Origin: UPXZ01 sp018055865
GTDB lineage: Bacteria > Bacteroidota > Bacteroidia > Bacteroidales > Paludibacteraceae
Length of the DNA: 24,076 nucleotides
Direction: 5' to 3'
Assembly (NCBI GenBank): GCA_964292695.1
Contig: CAXYWB010000030.1
Location: forward strand, 1-24,076
Position numbers and translations under genes: made by a program. Of this stretch, positions 1 through 7,501 are shown piece by piece (position 1 is the first letter of the stretch; each line of letters opens with the position of its first letter). The notes below the pieces were generated by a model. That model did no database searches and had not been told where the DNA came from. It saw only the letters and a list, made by a program, of their open reading frames with translations.

Positions 1-51
1 GAATCCACTGGTGTTTGAGACCAGCGCGTCTACCAATTCCGCCATCTGGGC
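1..51 (-). tRNA. tRNA-Leu (anticodon CAA), 3' part cut off by window edge
   Basis: Read on the minus strand, the gene starts at 51 with GCCCAGATGG and continues through a D-arm containing AATTGGTAGAC. The anticodon stem is CTGGT/ACCAG (8-12 and 20-24) and encloses the loop CTCAAAC, so the anticodon is CAA, which reads UUG leucine codons. The variable arm starts at TGGATTC and then leaves the window, so the T-arm and 3' acceptor strand are missing. A well-spaced promoter lies just upstream at 64-94. Confidence 0.93.
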
Positions 52-63
52 GTTTAGCGGCTA

Positions 64-94
64 CAAAATTACATCATTTTTTTTACCTGACAAA
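64..94 (-). promoter_or_regulatory. Bacteroidota-type promoter of tRNA-Leu
   Basis: On the minus strand a TTTG -33 element (91-94) is followed after 19 bases by TAATTTTG (64-71), an exact match to the TAnnTTTG -7 consensus of the phylum. The predicted transcript starts a few bases before the tRNA 5' end at 51. Confidence 0.75.
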
Positions 95-240
95 TTTTTT
101 ACTCTTTTCTTGAAATATTTTCGCATCCTAATGTTCCGTTTTTACTTCTCCAGCATTTTGTCCGGCAAAAATTGCAAACGTTTGAACTACGAATTAATCT
201 GATATAGGTTGACATTTATAATTTTTCGGACATCCTGTTC

Positions 241-248
241 TACTTTTG
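241..248 (+). promoter_or_regulatory. Probable -7 element for the GH57 gene
   Basis: TACTTTTG fits the TAnnTTTG consensus and lies 31 bases before the ATG at 280, which would give a leader of about 25 bases. No TTTG is found at the usual 19-21 base distance upstream, so only the -7 half is supported. Confidence 0.45.
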
Positions 249-279
249 TTTTTTACAATTTTCATTTCAATACAGCATT

Positions 280-3200
280 ATGAATTCTCTCAAGTCAGAT
301 TTCTTTCGAACTATTTTTGCCACATTCATCATTTTCAATGCGTTAAGCATCCATTCTCAAAAAATTTACACCACCTACCTTTGGCACATGGACCAACCTG
401 TTTATTGGGCCGATAAAAGCAAGGATAAGCCGGAAAGTAAACAGTTTGCGGAGGAATCGCACCGACTGAAAATGAGTGGGCAAAACATGTATCCGGGTAG
501 CGCCATCGCCCACCCCACGAATAATCTGGAGGAGATATTCAGCAAAGCCGACCGCGTGAATGCCTATCAATACACTCCCAAAACTGCAATTCAAAGTATC
601 TCATCGTATCCGGATGCCGGTGCTCAACTGAGCATTTCTGCCGGTCTGCTCGAAAACATACAATCGCTCGGTGCCAAAAACCAATGGGGCTATTCCGCCG
701 GTTGGATGAATGCTTACAAAGAAGTTTACGGATGGAAAACGCAGGGAGGTTTTCCGAAATTAGACATTGTAAATTTTACATACGATCATGCCCTATCACC
801 TCTGATAAGCGAGAGAACGTTGAAAAAACAGATTCTGGCTCATAAATACGTGGCTCACAAATACTACGGAAGCACCTCAAAAGGATACTGGCCTGCCGAA
901 GGTGCATTCAGTGAGCGAATTATCAAAGTATTGGCAGAATGCGGAATTGAATGGTCGATTATAGCCAACAGTCACCTGGCGCGTACGCTTTCAGATTATG
1001 TTCACCCGTACAATATTAACGGAAACATAGAAGCACCTAATAAGGCTGACGTGGTAGAAACAACGGGTGTAAATTGGTTTGACGCTACTATTGACGGACG
1101 AGGAAGCCGCCTGGCTGTTCCCTACAGCTATCAGGCTCACAAGGCGCAATATGTGGACCCGAAAAATGGTCAGATTTATAAAATTGATGTTGTGCCAATG
1201 TGTAACTACCTAAGCTATGTAGATGGTTACAGCGGTGTAAGTGCAGGTGAAGTGGCACAAAAAATTGAGCCGTTCAGCACCATGGAACATCCAAGTATGG
1301 TATTGTTGGCACATGATGGTGATAACGCCTGGGGAGGCGGCAGCAGTTATTACAACGAAGCTGTTTCGGGTTTTACAAACGGTGCAGCAGCTGCCGGATA
1401 CAAGCCAACCACCATCCAACAGTTTCTGAAGGATAATCCTGTCCCTGCTACCGATATTGTACACGTGGAAGACGGTGCCTGGGTAAATGCTGAAAACGAC
1501 TGGGGTCATCCGCAATTTATTAACTGGTTGTGGCCACTTTATTCCACCTCCAACTACCGTTTCAATCCCAACGGATGGACTGAAGATGCCCGAAACTGGG
1601 CCGTAATTACCGCTACTGAAAATTATGTAACAATGGCTGAAGACCTGGAAGGTGGAAATCTTCGTATCGACTATATTTCGGATGGTGGTTCTGCCGCTAC
1701 TAATTCCGAAAAAGCATGGCACTTCTATTTCGGCGGACTGAATTCAGGCTTTATGTATTACGGAAAAGCCGAAGACATGGAGGTAAAACCTTCCATGACC
1801 GGAAATATAGCCATAGAATATGCTCAAAAGGTGATTGATGCGAATGCAGGAACAGATAATACCGCACCGTCTGTGTTTATTCCACAGCGTTTTCCTTACA
1901 ATCCGGGTGAAGCCGGCTTTAGCCCATACACAGGATATAAAAAAGTGAGTTATTCAAGCGACTTCCACATCTGGACATTTGCGTATGACGTAAGCGGACT
2001 AACTTCAGTAATATTGAAATACCGTATCGATTTGGATGGGAAAAATCCGATCTCAAGTACTCAAAATGACACATATGCAGGTGGTTCTGAAGTAGAACCC
2101 TGGCAAAATATCGAAATGACGCGTCAACCGATGGCAGCAGATCCGACAGATCCGGAACTGAATTTTTTCATTCTGCCAAAGGCAAAAGCAGACCTTTGTT
2201 ATGCGGAAATTGCCGGTATAAAAGACAAATTGGTGGATTACTACGTGGAAGTAACGGATACAAAAGGAAATATATTCAAAACTCCGATTCAGCATGTTTA
2301 TATTGGCACCGGAGAAGGTCAATTACCTGCGGACGCTAATGTAAGCTGGACACCTGCTAAACCATCGTCGCAGGAAACAATCACGATAACCTGCAAAAAC
2401 GCTACCGCTGCTTCAAAACTGCACTGGGGTGTAAATTCCTGGGATGCTCCGGATGCAACTTATCGACCTGAAGGAACCATTGCCGTATCGGCAAAAGCAG
2501 TGGAAACACCTTTCAGGCTAACAGAAGGGAAATGGCAGGTAGTTCTTGGTCCTTTCAACAATCCGGCACAGGCAGTTACTGCTGTCAATTTTGTAATAAA
2601 ACACGAATCCGGCTGGGATAACAACGGAGGAAGCGACTACCTGATATCTGTTTCGGCAACGCAAACGAGTAATCCTACGGGCACAAATATCACACAAAAC
2701 CTCGACCAAAACAGTTCTTACACTTTTGCACAAAGTGATTTTAACTTTGCAAGTTCTGTAGGAAATTCCTTCAAGGGAATAAGGATATTGAGTCTTCCGG
2801 CAGCGGGCGCTTTGACCGTACATGGATTAAATGCAGCAGTCAACCAACTAATAACTGACGTATCACTACTGAAGTTTACGGCGGCTGTTAGTTCGGCCTC
2901 ATTCACTTTCAAAATAGTGGATAATGCTAATCTGGAAAGTGATGCCATATATACAGCAACTTTTACTGTATATGACCCGACGCAGCAAGCCATCACCGTT
3001 TCATTTAAAAAACCGGCTGATTGGGGAACAATTCCGGTATACGTGTGGGCGTGGACTGATTCAGGAAATCTTTTTCCGGCCTGGCCCGGTATTGCTATTA
3101 CCGATACCGGAAATGGTTGGTATTCTTATACTTTCGAAAAATCAATCACTTCCATAAATGTCATATTTAGTAAAAACGGTTCACCACAATCAGCGAATAT

Positions 3201-3555
3201 TATGGGTGTAACACAATCAACCTGTTTTGAAACAGACAACCCAACGGGAAATTTTACCGTCAAAGAAGTGTCATGCAGTACAACCGGACTTTGGAATAAA
3301 CCTGTAGCACAATCCATTGCCATTTATCCGCAACCTGTAAAATCAGAATTTTATCTGAATTTACCCAACACGGGCTATTGTGAAGAATACGAACTGCACA
3401 TCGTTGATTTGAATGGAAAAACAGTCAAACAAGCCTGCTTCACCGGACAAATGGCTCAAATCAATTGTGAAAATTTAGTCGGAGGAGTTTACGTAGTAAG
3501 AATAGTCAACGACAGGAAAAATGAAATTTACACATCCAGATTAGTGAAACTGTAA
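280..3555 (+). CDS. Secreted GH57-type amylase-like glycosidase with starch-binding modules and T9SS sorting domain
   Basis: A 1091-residue protein that probably cleaves alpha-glucans (starch or glycogen) outside the cell. Residues 1-26 look like a Sec signal peptide. Residues about 27-515 resemble family GH57: YLWHMDQP at 33-40 is the usual first motif, YWPAEG (E207) is the likely nucleophile segment, and AHDGDNAW (D346/D348) is the likely acid-base segment. An Ig-like stretch follows (about 529-680). Next come a CBM25-like module (about 685-792, with NNGGSDY), a cadherin-like stretch (about 795-898) and a CBM26-like starch-binding module (about 904-998, with VYVWAW and AWPG). The last 80 residues (PQPV, DLNGK, GVYVVRI) form a type A T9SS sorting domain, implying export and surface attachment or release. 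The gene stands alone, with no SusC/SusD pair in view. The GH57 and CBM calls rest on motifs; exact substrate is unknown. Confidence 0.88.
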   Translation: MNSLKSDFFRTIFATFIIFNALSIHSQKIYTTYLWHMDQPVYWADKSKDKPESKQFAEESHRLKMSGQNMYPGSAIAHPTNNLEEIFSKADRVNAYQYTPKTAIQSISSYPDAGAQLSISAGLLENIQSLGAKNQWGYSAGWMNAYKEVYGWKTQGGFPKLDIVNFTYDHALSPLISERTLKKQILAHKYVAHKYYGSTSKGYWPAEGAFSERIIKVLAECGIEWSIIANSHLARTLSDYVHPYNINGNIEAPNKADVVETTGVNWFDATIDGRGSRLAVPYSYQAHKAQYVDPKNGQIYKIDVVPMCNYLSYVDGYSGVSAGEVAQKIEPFSTMEHPSMVLLAHDGDNAWGGGSSYYNEAVSGFTNGAAAAGYKPTTIQQFLKDNPVPATDIVHVEDGAWVNAENDWGHPQFINWLWPLYSTSNYRFNPNGWTEDARNWAVITATENYVTMAEDLEGGNLRIDYISDGGSAATNSEKAWHFYFGGLNSGFMYYGKAEDMEVKPSMTGNIAIEYAQKVIDANAGTDNTAPSVFIPQRFPYNPGEAGFSPYTGYKKVSYSSDFHIWTFAYDVSGLTSVILKYRIDLDGKNPISSTQNDTYAGGSEVEPWQNIEMTRQPMAADPTDPELNFFILPKAKADLCYAEIAGIKDKLVDYYVEVTDTKGNIFKTPIQHVYIGTGEGQLPADANVSWTPAKPSSQETITITCKNATAASKLHWGVNSWDAPDATYRPEGTIAVSAKAVETPFRLTEGKWQVVLGPFNNPAQAVTAVNFVIKHESGWDNNGGSDYLISVSATQTSNPTGTNITQNLDQNSSYTFAQSDFNFASSVGNSFKGIRILSLPAAGALTVHGLNAAVNQLITDVSLLKFTAAVSSASFTFKIVDNANLESDAIYTATFTVYDPTQQAITVSFKKPADWGTIPVYVWAWTDSGNLFPAWPGIAITDTGNGWYSYTFEKSITSINVIFSKNGSPQSANIMGVTQSTCFETDNPTGNFTVKEVSCSTTGLWNKPVAQSIAIYPQPVKSEFYLNLPNTGYCEEYELHIVDLNGKTVKQACFTGQMAQINCENLVGGVYVVRIVNDRKNEIYTSRLVKL

Positions 3556-3593
3556 AATATCGACATAAGACAACTCAATTAGTTAAAGACACA

Positions 3594-3637
3594 AAAAAAG
3601 CTTACAAATGTGTGTAAATACTTATGTAAGCTTTTTT
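3594..3637. terminator. Bidirectional intrinsic terminator after the GH57 gene
   Basis: A 13-bp perfect inverted repeat, AAAAAAGCTTACA (3594-3606) and TGTAAGCTTTTTT (3625-3637), encloses an 18-base loop. It ends in T-runs on both strands, so it can stop the GH57 transcript from the left and the tRNA-Arg transcript from the right. Confidence 0.85.
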
Positions 3638-3671
3638 ATGTACTGAATATCAGTCACTTAAATCCGATTTG

Positions 3672-3745
3672 TGACCCCGGCGGGATTCTAACCCACGACC
3701 TTCAGAACCGGAATCTGACGTTCTATACAGCTGAACTACGAGGCC
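3672..3745 (-). tRNA. tRNA-Arg (anticodon CCG)
   Basis: The minus strand folds as a full cloverleaf. The acceptor GGCCTCG (3739-3745) pairs with CGGGGTC, the D-arm is GTTC/GAAC, and the anticodon stem TCAGA/TCTGA holds the loop TTCCGGT, giving anticodon CCG for CGG codons. The T-arm is GTGGG TTAGAAT CCCGC. The discriminator is A and CCA is not encoded. Confidence 0.94.
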
Positions 3746-3755
3746 TTGAAAACTT

Positions 3756-3772
3756 ATCAGCCACAGGCTGAT
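3756..3772. repeat. Perfect hairpin in the leader of tRNA-Arg
   Basis: ATCAGCC (3756-3762) and GGCTGAT (3766-3772) form a perfect 7-bp stem with a three-base loop. It lies between the -7 element at 3780-3787 and the tRNA 5' end at 3745. It is followed on the minus strand only by a short T-stretch, so it looks more like a leader structure or processing guide than a terminator. Confidence 0.6.
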
Positions 3773-3779
3773 TCAGGTG

Positions 3780-3787
3780 CAAAGATA
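3780..3787 (-). promoter_or_regulatory. Probable -7 element for tRNA-Arg
   Basis: TATCTTTG on the minus strand matches TAnnTTTG exactly and lies 34 bases before the tRNA. A well-spaced TTTG at -33 was not found. Confidence 0.55.
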
Positions 3788-3825
3788 CAACAATAATTTA
3801 AAATTCCGGAAGTCAGGCGCAATAA

Positions 3826-4545
3826 TTAATCACTTCTGCGTCCGAGAAAAATCATGAGATAATAAAACAATGTTGCCAGTGAACCGAGCGCTGCAATGAT
3901 ATAGGTATAAGCTGCTGCCTTTAAAGCTCCTTTTGCTGCTCCATCCGTTTCGTAGTTGGTCACTCCGGTGTTGCTCAACCATGCTATGGCGCGTTGCGAT
4001 GCGTTAATTTCTACCGGCAGCGTAATAATACTGAACAGCGTAGTAAGAGCAAAAAGGATAATGCCGAAAAGCAGCAATCCCGGGAACACCTGTAGCAGTA
4101 ATATTCCACCCAAAAGAATCCATTGAAGCCATCTGGATGCAATACTCACTACCGGCACCAGTCTGGAGCGCATCTGCAGAGGTCCGTAGGCTGTAGCATG
4201 CTGCACGGCATGCCCGCACTCGTGAGCAGCTACAGCAGCAGCAGCAACACTGTTGCTGGCATACACGGCTTCACTCAGATTTACTGTTTTGTTCTGCGGA
4301 TTATAGTGATCGGTGAGTTGACCGGGAGTAGAAATGACACTCACATCGGTTATTCCGTTGTCACGAAGCATTCTTTCGGCTACTTGCCTGCCTGTCATGC
4401 CGTGCGACATCAGAATCTGAGAGTATCTTTTGAATTTCGACTGGAAATTAATCTGAACAAGCCAGCTCAAAAGAGCTACTACACCAAATAAAATATAAGG
4501 TAAATAATTTACGCCGACTGTTGCGGCTGCAGGATAATCGTACAT
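3826..4545 (-). CDS. Membrane zinc metallopeptidase, YugP/Zn_peptidase_2 family
   Basis: A 239-residue protein, close to the usual length of the YugP family. A membrane segment covers about 12-32. The zinc site HECGH is at 108-112, and the likely third ligand is E179 in LPVEINAS, the pattern expected for this family. Two or three hydrophobic segments follow (about 137-178 and 205-235), so the active site lies close to the membrane. Physiological substrates of the family are not known to me. The gene is downstream of purA but separated from it by an intrinsic terminator (4624-4654), so it is probably transcribed on its own; I found no consensus promoter directly upstream. The ATG at 4545 fits the start of the membrane segment. 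Confidence 0.9.
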   Translation of the reverse strand: MYDYPAAATVGVNYLPYILFGVVALLSWLVQINFQSKFKRYSQILMSHGMTGRQVAERMLRDNGITDVSVISTPGQLTDHYNPQNKTVNLSEAVYASNSVAAAAVAAHECGHAVQHATAYGPLQMRSRLVPVVSIASRWLQWILLGGILLLQVFPGLLLFGIILFALTTLFSIITLPVEINASQRAIAWLSNTGVTNYETDGAAKGALKAAAYTYIIAALGSLATLFYYLMIFLGRRSD

Positions 4546-4623
4546 AATGTAAGTTTTTAAGTTTTTAAAATTAAATACATCAAAATGTAAGCCATTTTTA
4601 AGATGTTGTGTTTGTAAAACAAA

Positions 4624-4654
4624 AAAATGCTCACTTTGTTTTGATGAGCATTTT
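4624..4654 (-). terminator. Intrinsic terminator of the fur-purA transcript
   Basis: On the minus strand, AAAATGCTCA (4645-4654) and TGAGCATTTT (4624-4633) form a 10-bp stem with an 11-base loop and run into seven Ts (down to 4621). It lies 10 bases after the purA stop codon. Confidence 0.85.
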
Positions 4655-4664
4655 ATTCTTTATT

Positions 4665-5939
4665 TCAATCTTCCTGGTGCCTGAATATGGTTTGAGCTCT
4701 GTCAGGACCTACTGAAACTATCTTGACGGGAACGCCCAGTTCATCTTCCAGAAAGGCGAGATAGGCATTCAGTTCTTCGGGAAATTCATCTTCATTCTGA
4801 ATTTTTGTCAGGTCACACTGCCATCCCGGCAGTTCTACAAACACCGGTTCATTCACTTCCGTAAGGTCAAAAGGCAGCAATTCGGTTTCTTCGCCGTTTA
4901 CTTTATACGCCACACAGACTTTAATTGATTCAAATTCGTCGAGCACATCGCCTTTCATCATGATAAGTTGCGTTACTCCGTTGATCATGATGGCATATTT
5001 GAGTGCCACAAGGTCTATCCAGCCGCATCGGCGTGGACGTCCGGTTACCGAACCATATTCAAAGCCCTTTTCGCGCATACTGTTGCCATCTGCGTCAAAC
5101 AGTTCTGTAGGGAAAGGACCGCTTCCCACACGCGTGCAGTAGGCTTTGAAAATTCCGAAAACTTCGCCGATATTGCGCGGAGCAACTCCCAGTCCTATGC
5201 AAGAACCTGCACAAACAGTATTGGATGAAGTAACGAAAGGATACGACCCAAAATCTACATCGAGCATAGTGCCCTGAGCTCCTTCGGCCAGCACAGTTTT
5301 CCCGTTTTGCAGAGCGTCGTTTATAAAGTGCTCACTATCAATGAATTCAAATTGTTTTAAGCATTCCACACCTTCAAACCAATCCTTCTCCAGCTCGGAC
5401 AGGTCATAGTCAATGTCGAAATTTTTAAGCATTTCCAAATGACGGGAAGTAGCTTTTTTGTATTTTTCCTCAAAATTATTCAGAATATCGCCCACCCGCA
5501 ATCCGTTGCGACTTATTTTGTCGGTATAAGTGGGTCCAATGCCTTTGCCCGTGGTGCCGATTTTTCCGATGCCTTTGGCCGACTCGTAAGCCTTATCCAG
5601 CAGGCAATGAGTTGGGAGTATCAAATGTGCTTTTTTGGAGATTTTCAAACGCTCAGTCAGCGGATGTCCGGATTTCGTCAGTGCATCTACTTCTTCCTTG
5701 AAAAGTGCAGGATTAAGCACCACACCATTGCCTATTACATTCACCTTGTCTCCCTGAAAAATTCCCGAAGGAATGGAGCGAAGTACAAACTTTTGGCCTT
5801 CGAATTCGAGCGTATGACCTGCATTGGGGCCACCCTGAAAGCGTGCTATTACATCATAGCCGGGTGTAAGCACATCTACCACTTTTCCTTTTCCTTCATC
5901 GCCCCACTGAAGTCCTAATAAAACATCCACTCTTTTCAT
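4665..5939 (-). CDS. purA: Adenylosuccinate synthetase
   Basis: A 424-residue enzyme that joins IMP and aspartate using GTP, the first committed step from IMP to AMP in the cytoplasm. The start at 5939 gives MKRVDVLLGLQWGDEGKGK, the standard N-terminus; the open frame extends upstream to 6077 but overlaps the preceding gene and adds non-family sequence. Visible motifs are the GDEGKGK loop with catalytic D14, GGPNAGH with H42, GTTGKGIGPTY, the VGSGPFPTEL loop and TGRPRRCGWID. Length is normal for the family. It starts 28 bases after the stop of the Fur-family gene and almost certainly shares its transcript, which ends at 4624-4654. No anomalies seen. Confidence 0.98.
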   Translation of the reverse strand: MKRVDVLLGLQWGDEGKGKVVDVLTPGYDVIARFQGGPNAGHTLEFEGQKFVLRSIPSGIFQGDKVNVIGNGVVLNPALFKEEVDALTKSGHPLTERLKISKKAHLILPTHCLLDKAYESAKGIGKIGTTGKGIGPTYTDKISRNGLRVGDILNNFEEKYKKATSRHLEMLKNFDIDYDLSELEKDWFEGVECLKQFEFIDSEHFINDALQNGKTVLAEGAQGTMLDVDFGSYPFVTSSNTVCAGSCIGLGVAPRNIGEVFGIFKAYCTRVGSGPFPTELFDADGNSMREKGFEYGSVTGRPRRCGWIDLVALKYAIMINGVTQLIMMKGDVLDEFESIKVCVAYKVNGEETELLPFDLTEVNEPVFVELPGWQCDLTKIQNEDEFPEELNAYLAFLEDELGVPVKIVSVGPDRAQTIFRHQED

Positions 5940-5967
5940 ATTCGTATCTAATAATTTATATCTCAAT

Positions 5968-6426
5968 TTATTTGTTGTTTGAATGCTCTGCTTTGCACTT
6001 ATTGCACAATCCATACAGGTAAAGTGAATAATGCGTTGGTTCGAAATGCACAAAATGTTTGCTCTGAATAGCTGCACGGATTTTCTTGTCGGAAAATTCT
6101 TTCACTTTACCACATTTTGTGCATACCAGATGGTTGTGAATGATGTTGCCAAATGTTTTTTCGTACTGAGCCAGTTGCTCGCCAAATTGATGTTTGACAA
6201 TCAGCCTGCACTCCAGCAGCAGTTCCAGCGTATTGTAAACTGTAGCCAGACTCACCCTGTATTCTTTCTGCATGGCATTGTAGAGTAATTCGGCATTGAA
6301 ATGCCCTTCGTGCGAAAAAATATGTTCCAGAATGGCATATCTTTCGGGGGTCTTGCGGTGTTTTCTTTCTACCAGAAATTGAGTAAAAACTTCCTTTACG
6401 GCATCAAGGGAATTGTCTTCCTTCAT
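5968..6426 (-). CDS. Fur-family transcriptional regulator
   Basis: A 152-residue repressor-type protein. The N-terminal winged helix covers about 24-80 (RKTPERYAILEHIF, then SLATVYNTLELL, the recognition-helix pattern). The dimerisation half carries HNHLVCTKCG (C102, C105) and CNKC (C141, C144), the two CxxC pairs that hold the structural zinc, plus several histidines for a sensing site. The open frame reaches 6477, but the start at 6426 is preferred because the only good -7 element (6464-6471) lies inside the longer version. The gene heads an operon with purA, 28 bases downstream. Whether it senses iron, peroxide (PerR-like) or zinc cannot be told from sequence alone; autoregulation is an inference. 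Confidence 0.93.
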   Translation of the reverse strand: MKEDNSLDAVKEVFTQFLVERKHRKTPERYAILEHIFSHEGHFNAELLYNAMQKEYRVSLATVYNTLELLLECRLIVKHQFGEQLAQYEKTFGNIIHNHLVCTKCGKVKEFSDKKIRAAIQSKHFVHFEPTHYSLYLYGLCNKCKAEHSNNK

Positions 6427-6463
6427 TAAAACAGATAATTTTGATTTTTTTAGAAATAACGAA

Positions 6464-6471
6464 CAAAAATA
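6464..6471 (-). promoter_or_regulatory. -7 element of the fur-purA operon
   Basis: TATTTTTG on the minus strand matches TAnnTTTG and would start the transcript about 30 bases before the ATG at 6426. No TTTG is well spaced upstream, as might be expected if an operator occupies that region; TGTCGT elements at 6471-6487 flank and touch it. Confidence 0.55.
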
Positions 6472-6494
6472 CGACAATTAAACGACAGTTTGTA

Positions 6495-7178
6495 TTAAAA
6501 TTTCAAAAAAGATATTTCATTTGCTATTTCACCCACGATGTATTGTTGTGACAATTTATCCGAGTGTTCAAATGTTTTTACCTGCTGCTGAACATACGTC
6601 ATCATCTCTTTATCCCGCCGGCATAGTCTGCTCAACGATGATGAAACAGCTTTGTAGAGGTAAAAATTGTCCGATTCTGAATTCTCAACGGCCAACCTGA
6701 CCAACTCCTTAGCCTGCTCGATTTCTAACTCACTCCAAAGTCGCGCTGACAGCGTAAAACCTGTAATCCGGCTCCAGGATTCATCCTTTTTTATTAGTTT
6801 CAGACAGAATTGATTTTTGTAAGGCAATTTTGAGAGTAAATTCATACTAATTTGTTCGGCCAGTTCGATGTTGGTCACCGATTGAAGCCATTCTTCGGCT
6901 GTTGATTCGCTGAAAGAATCTTTCGGTTGAATCAAAGTGGCCATGATCATGGTTTCACGTATCTGCAAGGCCCAGAGTCTTTGAGCCAAATCGTGATTGG
7001 CTGTATATTTCTTCGCCAGTTCGCGCAGATGAGGCAAGTCCACACCAAAATTTTGTTTGTACACCAGGCCCTTTTCTTTCATGGAGTCGGCCACCACCCC
7101 ATTCATCAGCGTACGTATTTTTCTCCTGATTACCTGTATGGAATTATCCAGTTCGTTGTTTTCGATAAAAAATTTCAT
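6495..7178 (-). CDS. DNA alkylation repair protein, AlkD-like HEAT-repeat family
   Basis: A 227-residue all-helical protein resembling the DNA_alkylation_repair family, whose AlkD members excise bulky or charged alkylated bases with HEAT-like repeats. Supporting features are GLVYKQNFGVDLPHLRELAKKY near 38-59 and the regular alternation of amphipathic helices with RLWALQIRETMIMATLI, typical of the family. Length agrees with AlkD (about 220-240). The gene ends 68 bases upstream of the Fur-family start, and its tail overlaps that promoter region. It runs divergently from tRNA-His. Catalytic activity is not proven by motif alone, because several relatives bind DNA without glycosylase function. 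Confidence 0.82.
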   Translation of the reverse strand: MKFFIENNELDNSIQVIRRKIRTLMNGVVADSMKEKGLVYKQNFGVDLPHLRELAKKYTANHDLAQRLWALQIRETMIMATLIQPKDSFSESTAEEWLQSVTNIELAEQISMNLLSKLPYKNQFCLKLIKKDESWSRITGFTLSARLWSELEIEQAKELVRLAVENSESDNFYLYKAVSSSLSRLCRRDKEMMTYVQQQVKTFEHSDKLSQQYIVGEIANEISFLKF

Positions 7179-7210
7179 GTATAAGTATTGTAGTTTTTTC
7201 TAAAAATAAA

Positions 7211-7242
7211 TTTGCACAATCCCAAAAACAGCATTATCTTTG
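7211..7242 (+). promoter_or_regulatory. Bacteroidota-type promoter of tRNA-His
   Basis: TTTG (7211-7214), 20 bases, then TATCTTTG (7235-7242): both halves and the spacing match the consensus. The tRNA begins 16 bases after the -7 element. Confidence 0.82.
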
Positions 7243-7257
7243 CACCCACAAAAACAT

Positions 7258-7332
<75 letters not shown>

Positions 7333-7337
7333 CGTAG

Positions 7338-7373
7338 AATAAGGAAGTTCACACTTGAGCTTCCTTATTTTCT
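7338..7373 (+). terminator. Intrinsic terminator after tRNA-His
   Basis: AATAAGGAAG (7338-7347) pairs perfectly with CTTCCTTATT (7360-7369) across a 12-base loop, followed by a T-rich run. It lies six bases after the mature tRNA end. Confidence 0.85.
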
Positions 7374-7428
7374 TTTTGAAAAAATTCAGCTGCAAAATTA
7401 AGCCAAATATTGGAACTATCAAATCAAC

Positions 7429-7456
7429 TATATTTGCAAAAAAAGTGTTACTTTTG
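7429..7456 (+). promoter_or_regulatory. Two candidate -7 elements for lysC
   Basis: TATATTTG (7429-7436) and TACTTTTG (7449-7456) both match TAnnTTTG and lie exactly 20 bases apart, start to start. Neither has a TTTG at the normal upstream distance. The second would give a leader of about 40 bases to the ATG at 7502. Confidence 0.45.
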
Positions 7457-7501
7457 CAGCTAAATTTATTTTATCCAAAACCAATTATTTCTTATCAGAA
7501 A

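Noticed and set aside
11..202. 63-codon plus-strand frame at the left edge
   Set aside because: It starts inside the tRNA-Leu gene on the opposite strand and covers its promoter; no recognisable protein.
1210..1722. 170-codon minus-strand frame inside the GH57 gene
   Set aside because: It is antisense to conserved GH57 sequence, has unlikely composition and no promoter; a shadow frame.
5439..5918. 159-codon plus-strand frame inside purA
   Set aside because: Antisense to invariant PurA motifs; no family resemblance.
5940..6077. Longer purA version starting at 6077
   Set aside because: The extra 46 residues do not resemble PurA and overlap the Fur-family gene; MKRVDVLLGLQWGDEG is the normal N-terminus.
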